This document shows, piece by piece, positions 17,884 through 26,642 of a DNA stretch of 63,384 bases (position 1 is its first letter; each line of letters starts with the position of its first letter). Source of the DNA: Pseudomonadota bacterium (GTDB lineage: Bacteria > Pseudomonadota > Gammaproteobacteria > Steroidobacterales > JBCBZW01); contig JBCCWS010000034.1 in NCBI GenBank assembly GCA_039193195.1, forward strand, positions 1-63,384. The letters run 5' to 3'. The notes beneath the pieces were generated by a model. It saw only the letters and a list, made by a program, of their open reading frames with translations, was not told the origin of the DNA and made no database searches. The translations under genes and the position numbers were made by a program.

Positions 17884-19304
17884 GGCGCCACCGCCTCACC
17901 GCTGGCGGCCCGCCGCACGAACGCCCGTGAGGTGGTCACTGCCGCCGCAAGCCAACCGAGCAGTAGGAGCACATCGAAGGCGTAGCGCCCCAACATCGAG
18001 GGAAAAGATGGTGCGCGATACGCGAAGTCACCGAACCGCTCCCATAGGTCACGGCCTGCCGTATAGCCATAGCCAGCCTCCCCGGCGTGGACCATGAAGT
18101 CCTCGTTGAGCATCTTAATCATCTGACGCCGGCGCGTCTCTGCAGCCTCGGTAAAGGCCTCGTGGTGAGCGCGATCCGTGCCGGCTAGGGCCCTGGATAA
18201 GGAGGTCGTGGGAAGTGATGGTGAAAGCAGGGAGAAGCTGCGCACGACCGACTCCTGTGCGCGGTAGCGCGCCACTAGATCTGCGTAGATGCGGTCGAAC
18301 ACCGGGTTGGAGACCTCTTCGCTCGCCTGCAGAGTGTAGGCCTCGTAGTTGAAGGGCAGCTTTGCCACGTCGTCTACCCCATGCTGCGCCAGTGCGTCCT
18401 CGCGCGTGCGCGCCTGCATTTGCTCATCGCCCCACCATAGGTAGGAGGCTTCGCCCAGGCGCGTCTCGGTCGCCCGAGCATCGGGCTGCGGATGCAAGGT
18501 CGTGGCGACTCCCGCGCCCAAGCGCGGCACGAGCACTGCCATCAGCACCCAGAGTCCAGCCAGCGTGGACAACGCCGTCAGGCGCCCCCGACAGAGTGCC
18601 GACACCCCGATTGCCATCGCCACGAAAATGCTTAGGTAAACTGCGTACGTGACGTACAGAAGGGCCAATCGTAAAAGCACGTCGCCGGCCTGACCGCTCG
18701 ATGCCCCGCCCACGGCCACGATCGAGATTGGGAGGAACACCAGCGTGTACACGCGCAAGACGATCCATAGGCCGGCCTGGAGCTTGCCTAGGTAGATCTC
18801 ATCCGCGCCAACGCCGCTCGCCAGCAGCTGGCGCATGGTGCCGTCTTCGCGCTCCCCCGCGATGCTGGCGTAGAGCATGACGAAGATGAGCAGCGGCGCA
18901 GCCGTCAGCAGCAGGAAGGCCGGCGAGAGCTGCGCGAACCGACTCAGCTGCGATGCATCCTCCGCGCGGCGAAAGTCAGCAGGGTCCTGGAAGTGCGCCT
19001 CCATCCACACGGCGAGCCCCGCGAAGTCGCTCACGCCCGGATCGAGCAACGCCAGGGGCGCTACAGGACGGAACGCGTAGCGCGAAAAGTGCGCTGCCGA
19101 GTGCGGATTTCGCTCGCCCTGCTCGAGCCAAACCTCATGATCGGCCGCCTGTGCCGCGGTCCGCTCTTGCGCAAACTGCGCCCCGCGTTGCGCGCCCGAG
19201 AACAGGGCCACCAGGAGCAGCACAAGCACGGCGATCAGCAGTGCCCGAAGCAGCGGCTCGCGCTGCATGAGGGCGGCGTCCTTGGCCATCAATACGCCGC
19301 TCAT
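17880..19304 (-). CDS. ABC-2 type permease, DUF3526 family (first of pair)
   Basis: A 474-residue paralogue of the downstream permease with the same plan: N-terminal helix (ALLIAVLVLLLVALFSGAQRG), a periplasmic segment, and a helix bundle with GEREDGTMRQLLASGV at the coupling position, then further helices and a C-terminal anchor. The two proteins share the motif order but little exact sequence, as expected of an old heterodimer. The gene overlaps its neighbours on both sides by four bases, so ATPase, permease 1 and permease 2 are translated together. Confidence 0.82.
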   Translation of the reverse strand: MSGVLMAKDAALMQREPLLRALLIAVLVLLLVALFSGAQRGAQFAQERTAAQAADHEVWLEQGERNPHSAAHFSRYAFRPVAPLALLDPGVSDFAGLAVWMEAHFQDPADFRRAEDASQLSRFAQLSPAFLLLTAAPLLIFVMLYASIAGEREDGTMRQLLASGVGADEIYLGKLQAGLWIVLRVYTLVFLPISIVAVGGASSGQAGDVLLRLALLYVTYAVYLSIFVAMAIGVSALCRGRLTALSTLAGLWVLMAVLVPRLGAGVATTLHPQPDARATETRLGEASYLWWGDEQMQARTREDALAQHGVDDVAKLPFNYEAYTLQASEEVSNPVFDRIYADLVARYRAQESVVRSFSLLSPSLPTTSLSRALAGTDRAHHEAFTEAAETRRRQMIKMLNEDFMVHAGEAGYGYTAGRDLWERFGDFAYRAPSFPSMLGRYAFDVLLLLGWLAAAVTTSRAFVRRAASGEAVAP

Positions 19305-20053
19305 GAGACCGCCTCGCTGTCACTCGCTACTGCTGTCGCCTCGCGCAGGTGGGAGAGATAGATCTGCTCGATCTCTCGCGCGTCGAGGTGGCTCGGGCGG
19401 AGCGTGTCGAGCAGTCGACCGTGAGCCATGATGCCAATCCGATCGCCGACCTCCTTGGCCCGAAAGATGTCGTGCGTGGCCATCAGCACCGCGCAGCCCT
19501 CACCACGCAATCGGGTGATGAGCTCCCCGAGTCCATTGGCAGCCTCTGGATCCAAACCAGACAAGGGCTCATCGAGCAATAGAGCGCGGGCGCCTCGGGC
19601 GACGGCGATCGCGATACCCACCTTCTGGCGCATACCCTTCGAGTAGGTGCTGGCGCGTCGGTCGTGCACCTGCGGCGCCAGACCAACGTCCGTTAGGATC
19701 TGGCGCAGCTGCTCCTGCGACCCGGGGGACTCGTTGCCTAGAGAATCGAAGAAGGTGAGGTTCTCTAGGCCAGTCAGCATGGGGTATAGGGCCACCGATT
19801 CCGGCAGGTAGGCCAGGCGCCGCCGTGCCCCTATGGGATCTACGGCCACCTCGATGCCCTCGACCAGGGCTTTGCCTTCGTCGGGATGAAGGAAGCCGAG
19901 GAACAGATTGATGGTAGTGGTCTTGCCAGCGCCATTGGCACCGAGCAGGCACACCACCTCGCCTGAGTCGACGCTGAGATCAAGGGCCAAGAGCGCGGCT
20001 TGCTCGGCAAATCGCTTCGTCAGTTTCTCCGCACGCAACAACGCTTGCGACAT
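19301..20053 (-). CDS. ABC transporter ATPase (ABC-2 exporter)
   Basis: A 250-residue ATPase with Walker A GANGAGKTT, signature YSKGMRQKVGIA, Walker B ALLLDEPLSGLDPEA and the switch His in ATHDIF. The YSKGMRQK signature is that of the CcmA/NosF-like group that drives ABC-2 membrane permeases. The ATG at 20053 has a strong GGGGAG ribosome site. It is the first gene of the three-gene operon that ends at 16447. The gap to the DUF2946 gene upstream (206 bases) shows no gene and may hold the operon promoter. Confidence 0.9.
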   Translation of the reverse strand: MSQALLRAEKLTKRFAEQAALLALDLSVDSGEVVCLLGANGAGKTTTINLFLGFLHPDEGKALVEGIEVAVDPIGARRRLAYLPESVALYPMLTGLENLTFFDSLGNESPGSQEQLRQILTDVGLAPQVHDRRASTYSKGMRQKVGIAIAVARGARALLLDEPLSGLDPEAANGLGELITRLRGEGCAVLMATHDIFRAKEVGDRIGIMAHGRLLDTLRPSHLDAREIEQIYLSHLREATAVASDSEAVS

Positions 20054-20259
20054 CGGTTCTCCCCTTAAGGCTGAACGGAGGCTTAGGTTCGATGAGATCT
20101 CTGCATGAGCTCATCGCAGGGCTCGCCAATGGGAACACCCCATGAACGCACGGTCGCACCGCACAGCGATGGACGGACATACCGCGCCTCATCGCGCATG
20201 GGCACGCAGTCCCCTGAGGGCGCGCCTAGCGGCGATGACGAGCAACCGGTCAGTGCGGT

Positions 20260-20580
20260 TTAGGGGTGATCCCTTTGCCGTGGCGGGGCGCGGGAGAGAT
20301 AGGGCAGCGAGCCGACGGCGGCGGTGCGTGAGAAGAGCGTGTAGGTCACGCTCACCGCCGGCATTCGCGCCACGAGAAACGTGGGCGCTTGCGGTGCCAC
20401 GCAATCGAGCTGGGCCAGGAAAAGGCAGCTGGCGCACTGCTGCTCCTCGCAGTGCTCATGGTCGTGACCGCTCGCGTGGAGAGTGGCCGAGATGCCCCCA
20501 ATCAGCACAAGAAAGCTGAGCAGCCACACCGCCGAACGATGCCGTGCCCGCCTCATCAGGCTGGAGGATGGCGTCATCAT
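20260..20580 (-). CDS. Small DUF2946-like secreted protein with Cys/His cluster
   Basis: A 106-residue protein with an N-terminal hydrophobic segment (AVWLLSFLVLIGGISATLHAS) followed by GHDHEHCEEQQCASCLF, a compact His/Cys cluster of the kind seen in DUF2946 proteins near metal transport genes. It likely faces the periplasm and may bind metal. The ATG at 20580 (a second follows at once) is preferred because AAGGA lies about 9 bases upstream; the longer frame to 20670 has no family-like sequence. It could be co-transcribed with the ABC-2 operon 200 bases downstream. Confidence 0.65.
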   Translation of the reverse strand: MMTPSSSLMRRARHRSAVWLLSFLVLIGGISATLHASGHDHEHCEEQQCASCLFLAQLDCVAPQAPTFLVARMPAVSVTYTLFSRTAAVGSLPYLSRAPPRQRDHP

Positions 20581-20952
20581 GGCCAAGCGTCCTTGCGTGC
20601 TCGCGGCCCCGTACAAGCGCATGATGCCGTCAGCGCACACACGGTCGTAAGGCGACCTGTTGCCGACCAACCCAACGCGCCCAAGTTCCGGAACCCTTCT
20701 GCAGTCCCTTGCGATGGCCAGAGCTGTCGCCTGAGCGAGCCCTCTTCGACGGGGAGGGGCTGCCGTCGCAGGAAGTCAATGCGCTCTCCCACGGCACGCC
20801 TTTGGCGGTATCAACGTGATCGACACGGTGTGGAGTGGCCTTGGCGAGCCGTCGGCCGCGCGGGCGCCGTCACCCCTCGCCTAGTGGGCCGCTTGGTAAA
20901 TAGGGTGACGCTCAGCGAGTAGCACGGGCGCCATCGCGGCGTTGCATCGCTT

Positions 20953-20973
20953 GCCAATGGCGATGCCATTGGC
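20953..20973 (-). terminator. Terminator-like hairpin
   Basis: GCCAATGGC and its complement GCCATTGGC flank three bases, 30 bases after the stop of the gene at 21003-22163. No T-run follows. The rest of 20581-21002 (about 420 bases) shows no gene on either strand. Confidence 0.45.
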
Positions 20974-21002
20974 CGCGCGACGCGCCTTGCTGACGCTGCC
21001 CA

Positions 21003-22163
21003 CTAGGGCGTGGTCGCCACCCCGGTCTCGAGCTCGAACAGGGCGCGCAGGATCCGGCGCCACTCCGCGTACTGCTCCGACAGGCTGCCTTCGAGCTCCA
21101 CTAGCGTGCCTTCTACCTCTTGCACGGTCGGCCTGGCCTGCGTGTCCAAGCGCGCGGCCCACGCCGCCATGCGCTGCTCCTGCTCCTTCGCCCAGCGGTA
21201 GTCTTCGTAGCTCTGCTTGTAGCTCGCGTAGGTACGTGCCTTGCGCCGGCGCTTGCGCTCCTTCTTGCTCGTGCCGGCGAAACGCCCCTGGCGCTCCTCT
21301 ACGTACGCCAGCTGTTGCGCATTGAAGCGTCGCCAGGTCTCGTAGCCTTCGGTCACATCGTCCACCGCACGCGCGTACAGCTGGTGCGAGGTGTCTTTCA
21401 GTTGTGCCTCCGTGAGGCGCACGCGAGTGATACGGCCGATCATCGGATCTTGCGCTGATGGCAGGCGAACGGCTCGGTAATGCGGCGGCATCAGGGGCGG
21501 CAGCACCTCATCGTTTTCCTCGCTACGCGGGGCCCGTTGCGGCGGCACCCACTCTACATACTCGGCAAAGGGCTGCGGGGCGAGCACTGCCGCGTAGCGC
21601 AGGAGGGAGATCTCTCGAATTAGAGCGAGCTCACGCTCGTCGTGGGCATCCAGGGCCATCACGAGATCAGCGGTAATGCGCTCGTACAAGCGCTCCAGTG
21701 CGTCGGACTGCCGCTCAGTGGTGGCCTTGTCATCCGGCGAGCTGAGGGGCACGGGAGTGGCGATGTAGAAGTCGCGCTCGAGCCAGCGCCGGCCCGTTGC
21801 GTCGACCGCCACCAGCGATAGCTCGAGCTCCCGACCGTCGGAGCGCAGGATCTTCCCGCGCAGGGTCAACTCCGCCGTGGAGTCCTCGCTTGGCACCACG
21901 CGCACGGAGCCGAAGCGGGCCGTGTCCACGAGTGCGCGAGCGAGCGCGACAGCGAAGTACTGCGCTTCCACTCGGCGGATCTCCGGGTAGATGCCCTGCT
22001 CGAGCTGCTGCGCACGGCTTATCGGCAGACCCTGATCGAGCAGGGGCACATCCACATCGAGCAGGGTCTTGGCTGCGGCACTAGTCCAAGTCGCCAGCAC
22101 GAGCAGCATGGAGCAGGCGCGGACGAGAGAGCGGAACAGCCTAACGAGATCAATCACCGGCAC
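21003..22163 (-). CDS. Uncharacterised exported protein, helical C-terminus
   Basis: I do not recognise the family. The 386-residue product has an N-terminal signal-like segment (SLVRACSMLLVLATWTSAAAK). A domain that looks like a lipoprotein-style outer-membrane accessory fold follows (YFAVALARALVDTARFGSVRVVP...LTLRGKILRSDGRELELSLVAVDATGR). The second half is Arg/Lys/Glu-rich and helical, with SKKERKRRRKARTYASYKQSYEDYRWAKEQEQ. The GTG start lies inside the end of the lipoprotein gene upstream (14-base overlap), so the two probably work together at the cell envelope. Confidence 0.7.
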   Translation of the reverse strand: MPVIDLVRLFRSLVRACSMLLVLATWTSAAAKTLLDVDVPLLDQGLPISRAQQLEQGIYPEIRRVEAQYFAVALARALVDTARFGSVRVVPSEDSTAELTLRGKILRSDGRELELSLVAVDATGRRWLERDFYIATPVPLSSPDDKATTERQSDALERLYERITADLVMALDAHDERELALIREISLLRYAAVLAPQPFAEYVEWVPPQRAPRSEENDEVLPPLMPPHYRAVRLPSAQDPMIGRITRVRLTEAQLKDTSHQLYARAVDDVTEGYETWRRFNAQQLAYVEERQGRFAGTSKKERKRRRKARTYASYKQSYEDYRWAKEQEQRMAAWAARLDTQARPTVQEVEGTLVELEGSLSEQYAEWRRILRALFELETGVATTP

Positions 22164-22839
22164 AAACCCGACCGCGCGTCAGCGTATCGGAGCATTCCTC
22201 ATTTTCCTGGCGCAGCGGCTCGTAGCGGTTGTAGAAGCGGCTCACGGTAAAGGGCGAGGCGGCGCCCGGTCCGCGCAAGGTGGTGGCGATATGCAGCTGA
22301 TCGCCGTCCGGTGCTAGGGTGAACTGATGAAAGATGGTGAGCCCGTCGGGGAGCCCGGTCTGAAACACGAGGCGCTCATTTACCCAACCGCACAGCTCGC
22401 TGCTCATCACGCCTTGTTGGGAGAGCGGTCGGTCGGGGTGGAACACACAGGTGAGCGCGAAGTCCTGGTCGCGTTCGACGGCAATGTCGAACTCGGTCTG
22501 AGCGATCTCGAGGACCGGGGAGCGGGTGACCTCATCGGCCAGTTGCGCCAAGCCGACGAGCGCCTCGAGTGAGCCTCGCGAACGGGACAAGGTCACGCCC
22601 TGCCCACCAGGGTCGGCCACCGCGTAGCCGCCCTTCTGCAGGCGCAGGAGCAGGCTGCGCAAGCGTCGCTGGACGTTGTCACTGCGCTCGTAGTCGAGCT
22701 CCCAGTGCCCGCTGAGGTCCGTGCGCTCATCCTGGGTGAAGATCTCCTCCACCGGCGGCTGGCTGGCACACGCCCCCAACAGGCACAGGACAGCGCCAGG
22801 CAGCATCGCCCAACGCGTGTGCGCATGACCCCTATCCAT
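22150..22839 (-). CDS. Uncharacterised outer-membrane lipoprotein
   Basis: The ATG at 22839 gives 229 residues with a clear lipobox, LLGAC (Cys24), followed by ASQPPVEE, so a lipid-anchored protein with no inner-membrane retention Asp at +2. The mature part begins LSGHWELDYERSDNVQRRLRSLL and has internal Cys residues and a predicted beta-rich second half. No family is recognised. An upstream frame start at 22890 is possible but would give an overlong signal. It is coupled by overlap to the gene at 21003. Confidence 0.72.
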   Translation of the reverse strand: MDRGHAHTRWAMLPGAVLCLLGACASQPPVEEIFTQDERTDLSGHWELDYERSDNVQRRLRSLLLRLQKGGYAVADPGGQGVTLSRSRGSLEALVGLAQLADEVTRSPVLEIAQTEFDIAVERDQDFALTCVFHPDRPLSQQGVMSSELCGWVNERLVFQTGLPDGLTIFHQFTLAPDGDQLHIATTLRGPGAASPFTVSRFYNRYEPLRQENEECSDTLTRGRVCAGD

Positions 22840-23095
22840 CAACGGTTCGTCCCACGATTCCACCCACGGCGTTCGGTGTCTCTCAGCCAAGAGCTTGGAT
22901 TACGCCCAGGATGAGAGTTCCCGATCTTTAAGGATCTTTACACGACACGCTCGTCGCCAAGATCCAGCTACCAACGGCCCGACAGTCTACCCGGTTGACC
23001 CAGGCGAAGAACCGAGCGGCGCAAACGGTTGCGCCGGGCGTGGCGCGATTCTGAGAGAATCCTGCCGGTGAGGGAGTCCAGTTCCGGCGAGGGCC

Positions 23096-24697
23096 ATGAA
23101 AGCACTGCGCATACAGTTACTAGGCGAACTGACCGTGTTCCGCGGCGAGCGACCGATCCCCCTGCCCTCGTCGCGCAAAGCCCGTGCCCTGCTCGCCTAC
23201 CTCGCCCTGACCGCCCGTCCCCATCGACGCGATCGCTTGTGCGAGCTGCTGTGGGAACTCCCGGACGATCCGCGCGGAGCTCTGCGCTGGGCGCTCAGCA
23301 AGCTACGCGCAATCGTCAACGACGAGGAGGCCGAGCGCATCGCGGCAGATCGCGAACGCGCCGCCTTCGTCACCGCCGGTGCGTCCATCGATCTGCATCG
23401 TATCGCCGAGCAGCTAGACCACACACTTGCCGAGCAACCGTTGGACACGCTTTGCGCGCTCGACAAGGCCCTGCGCGATCCGCTCCTGGACGGCATCGAT
23501 CTGCCGAATCAACAGGAATTCCAAGCCTGGCTAGAGGCAGAGCGTCAGCAAGTCCAACGCCTACGCGCCCGAATCGCCGGGGCCTTAGCCCAGCACCCCG
23601 AGAGCTCGCCCGAAGACGCGGCCGAAGCCGCCCTGCGCTGGCTGGAGTTCGACGCCTTCTCCCCGTCCGCGGCCAGCGCGGCCGTGTCGTTGCTGCGCCG
23701 TATCGGGCGTATGGCGCAGGCTGACGGCCTGGCCGATACCTTATCCGCACGCATGCGCGCAGCGGGCGTGCCGTGGCAAGTCCCCACCAGCCCGGCAGCC
23801 GACACGCTGTCCTCAAGCCTGCAGACGCCCACGGCGGAGGACGAGCAACGCGCTTTCCTAGGCCGCCAAACGATCCACTTCTGCACCGCCCATGATGAGG
23901 TGCGCATCGCCTACGCCACTGTCGGCGAGGGCACGCCCGTGGTGAAGGCGGCGAACTGGTTGAGTCACCTGGAGCTCGATTGGAACGCGCCAATCTGGAG
24001 CCCCTTGTTTCGCCGCTTAGCCCGCCACCACCGCTTCGTGCGTTACGACGAACGAGGTAACGGGCTCTCTGACTGGGACGTCGAGTCGATCGACTTCGAC
24101 GCCTTCGTCACCGACCTGGAGACGGTGGTCGACGCCCTCGATATCGAACGCTTCGCCCTGCTAGGCATCTCGCAGGGCGCGTCCGTCTCGATCGAGTACG
24201 CCGTGCGTCACCCCGAGCGGGTGAGCCACCTAATTCTCTTCGGTGCCTACGCCGCGGGTTGGCGGGTGGATGCGGACGAGGTTACCGTACGCGAGCGCGA
24301 GGCGGTCATGACGCTTACCGCGTCGGGCTGGGGCAAGGACCTTCCCACCTACCGACAGATCTTCTCATCCACCTTCATGCCGAGTGCCACCGCGCAGGAG
24401 CTGGCGTGGTTCAACGAATTCCAGCGTCAGACTGCCTCACCGGAAAATGCGGTGCGCTTTCTGAGCGCATTTGGCGATATAGACGTACGCCATCGGCTGG
24501 GCGAAGTGCGCACGCCCACGCTCGTCTTGCACTCGCGCGGCGACCAGCGCATCCCAGTGGAGACCGGCCGACACATCGCCGCGCGCATCCCCGGCGCCGA
24601 GTTCGTGAGCCTAGAGAGCGACGGCCATCTCCTGCTCGGGCGCGAACCCGCCTCGGAACGCTTCCTTAACGAAGTCAACGACTTCCTAGAGCGCTAG
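23096..24697 (+). CDS. BTAD/SARP-type regulator fused to alpha/beta-hydrolase
   Basis: A 533-residue two-part protein. Residues about 1-95 form an OmpR/SARP-like winged helix (IQLLGELTVFRGERPIPL...ARALLAYLAL...WALSKLRA). Residues about 100-250 resemble the helical BTAD repeat domain. From about 270 on there is an alpha/beta-hydrolase with nucleophile elbow GISQGAS (Ser359), acid in HSRGDQRIP and His in ESDGHLLLG. The linker contains DEVRIAYATVGEGTPVV, the start of the hydrolase. Such fusions suggest a regulator whose output is tuned by binding or hydrolysing a small molecule. It has no obvious operon partner. Confidence 0.83.
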   Translation: MKALRIQLLGELTVFRGERPIPLPSSRKARALLAYLALTARPHRRDRLCELLWELPDDPRGALRWALSKLRAIVNDEEAERIAADRERAAFVTAGASIDLHRIAEQLDHTLAEQPLDTLCALDKALRDPLLDGIDLPNQQEFQAWLEAERQQVQRLRARIAGALAQHPESSPEDAAEAALRWLEFDAFSPSAASAAVSLLRRIGRMAQADGLADTLSARMRAAGVPWQVPTSPAADTLSSSLQTPTAEDEQRAFLGRQTIHFCTAHDEVRIAYATVGEGTPVVKAANWLSHLELDWNAPIWSPLFRRLARHHRFVRYDERGNGLSDWDVESIDFDAFVTDLETVVDALDIERFALLGISQGASVSIEYAVRHPERVSHLILFGAYAAGWRVDADEVTVREREAVMTLTASGWGKDLPTYRQIFSSTFMPSATAQELAWFNEFQRQTASPENAVRFLSAFGDIDVRHRLGEVRTPTLVLHSRGDQRIPVETGRHIAARIPGAEFVSLESDGHLLLGREPASERFLNEVNDFLER

Positions 24698-24715
24698 GGC
24701 GGTCTCCGGCGCGCT

Positions 24716-25603
24716 TTACTCGGCGATCGCCTGCGACTCGTACATCGCGCGCACGATCTCCGGCAGAGGCTCACCGTACTTGCCGAACCAATCGTGGTAG
24801 ACACGCTGAATCGTGATACTGCGATAGAGCTCAGCGAGGGCGCTGTCCACCACCAGCCGGAACTCCGTGTCACCGCGCGGGAGCATCAGGGCGTAGGGCT
24901 CGAAGGAGAAGACGTTGCGCGTGAGTCGGTAGTCCTTCGGGTCCTCGCCTCGCTGCACCACCTGACCGATCAGCATGGCTCGGTCAGACGCGAAGCCATC
25001 CACCTCGCCGGCCTTCAGCAGCTTCATCCCGTCGAGGTGGTTGGAAATGACCCGTAGCTCGATCGCTATATCGTTGGTCTCGCGGAAGCGAAGTAGCGCG
25101 TCTTCCGTCGTACTCCCTGTGATCACTGCCAGCTTCTTTCCGGCGAGATCCGACGTCGAAGCCATCTCGGCATCGCTCATCGAGAGCACCGCCCCGCCGG
25201 TGATGAACGTCATCAGGGAGAAGTCGACGCGTTCGCGGCGCGAGAGGGTCACGGTGGTGGCACCGCACTCGAGGTCCACTTCCCCCTCTTCGACCGCTCG
25301 TAGGCGCGCCCGCGGAGTGACCAGCGGCACGTAGCTCACGCTCATCTCATCGAGCTGAACCGCCTTCTGAATCGCCGCGGCCACGCGCCTGCACAAGGCG
25401 ATGGAGTAGCCACTCGGCTCCTCCCCCTCGCCCCGGAAAGACATGGGCGGCGCATCGGGCACGTAGCCCACGCGCAGCTCGCCGCGCTCAGCGATACGAT
25501 CGAGCGTGGTAGAGGCTGCTCCTGCAGGACCGGCGATCAAGGCGCCGAGCGCGAGAGCCGCGCCCAGCGTGGTGAGGCAGCGGGTGAGTTGACTGCAGAT
25601 CAT
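24716..25603 (-). CDS. Periplasmic amino-acid-type ABC solute-binding protein
   Basis: A 295-residue type II solute-binding protein (SBP_bac_3 family). It has a signal peptide (LTTLGAALALGALIAGPAGA), then LDRIAERGELRVGYVPDAPPMSF and GYSIALCRRVA. The later markers are VDLECGATTVTLSRRERVDFS and the hinge region EVDGFASDRAML. These match glutamate/aspartate-binding relatives. The ATG at 25603 has GGAGG at good spacing; the longer frame has no signal peptide. No permease or ATPase lies beside it, so it is an orphan or acts with a distant transporter. It ends 18 bases from the convergent hydrolase fusion. Confidence 0.85.
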   Translation of the reverse strand: MICSQLTRCLTTLGAALALGALIAGPAGAASTTLDRIAERGELRVGYVPDAPPMSFRGEGEEPSGYSIALCRRVAAAIQKAVQLDEMSVSYVPLVTPRARLRAVEEGEVDLECGATTVTLSRRERVDFSLMTFITGGAVLSMSDAEMASTSDLAGKKLAVITGSTTEDALLRFRETNDIAIELRVISNHLDGMKLLKAGEVDGFASDRAMLIGQVVQRGEDPKDYRLTRNVFSFEPYALMLPRGDTEFRLVVDSALAELYRSITIQRVYHDWFGKYGEPLPEIVRAMYESQAIAE

Positions 25604-25865
25604 GGGGCCTCCCGGCACAGGCGATGACGACGGTGTGCGACCGAGTCTGCCATAGGCCTTCGCCTGTCGCGATACGCCCACCGCCCGGCGGCGACAGCCA
25701 GCGAGGCGCATCGGTCAACACGCGGTCGGGCGCAACTCGCCGCACGCGTGCGCCAAAGCACCACGGTTCCGAGCGCCAGCCGGGCTTGACCCCCGATCAG
25801 CCGTGCAAGCGCCTCTCCATTCCATACGCTCTTTGGTGGTGCCGCCAATGCAGCGCCCAAGGCTT

Positions 25866-26456
25866 CTAGGGCGAGCGCATTCGCGAGCGGTAGTACTGAA
25901 TCATGAGAGCGCCACCCAACATACCGCCTAGGTGCGCGAAGTGGGCGATCCCTGGCATCTTGCCGGACAATGCGAGCACCAACTCGATCGCCGCATACAG
26001 CAGCACCAACCAGCGCGCCTCTATCGGTATTGGCGGGATCAGCAACAGTACGCGCTGGCGGGGGAACAGCACGCCGAAGGCGAGCAGTAGGCCAGAAGCA
26101 CCGCCCGAGGCGCCGAGCGTAGGCAGCGCTGGCAAGCCTATCATGGGGGTGACCAAGAGGTGGACGAGCGCCGCGGTGAATACGCACGCCATGTACAGGT
26201 GCAGATAGGGACGGGAACCGATGGACCGCTCGATGGGAGAGCCGAACACGCTGAGCGCCAGCATGTTCACCCCGAGGTGCAGTGCCCCACCGTGCAGAAA
26301 GCTGTAGGTCACCATCTGCCAGGGCAGAAAGTGCCCAGCGGCACCCCCAAGGGGCCACAGCTGGAAGGCCCCGAGGGGCAAGCCAAGCAGGTACTCCAGG
26401 GCGAAGATACCAATATTCGCGAACAACAGGGCCTGGGTCACTGGCGGCATCGACAT
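25866..26456 (-). CDS. Rhomboid-family intramembrane serine protease
   Basis: A 196-residue membrane protein with six predicted helices. Rhomboid hallmarks are HGGALHLGVNMLAL (helix 2 His and Asn), the serine site in TLGASGGASGLLLAF (GxSG) and the His in IAHFAHLGGMLGGAL. The Ser/His dyad for cleavage inside membranes is present, so it is probably active. ATG at 26456, with a second at 26450. The 262-base gap upstream of the binding-protein gene shows no gene. Substrates are unknown; it is not of the rhombosortase type by its motifs. Confidence 0.85.
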   Translation of the reverse strand: MSMPPVTQALLFANIGIFALEYLLGLPLGAFQLWPLGGAAGHFLPWQMVTYSFLHGGALHLGVNMLALSVFGSPIERSIGSRPYLHLYMACVFTAALVHLLVTPMIGLPALPTLGASGGASGLLLAFGVLFPRQRVLLLIPPIPIEARWLVLLYAAIELVLALSGKMPGIAHFAHLGGMLGGALMIQYYRSRMRSP

Positions 26457-26642
26457 CTCTGCTCAGCTCTCAATGGATGCTCTGGCAGTCGCCGAGTCCT
26501 GTCGGTTCCCGGCATCTGCAATCCTCGCCAAGGGTCGCACACAGGGGCAGCAAGCGGTGCGATCCAGTGCGCCGCGCAGCTTTGTCGCCCCCTGGCCGGT
26601 GGGATACTCTGTCCGCTCATCCCTTCGCGAGGCGCTCTCGCT

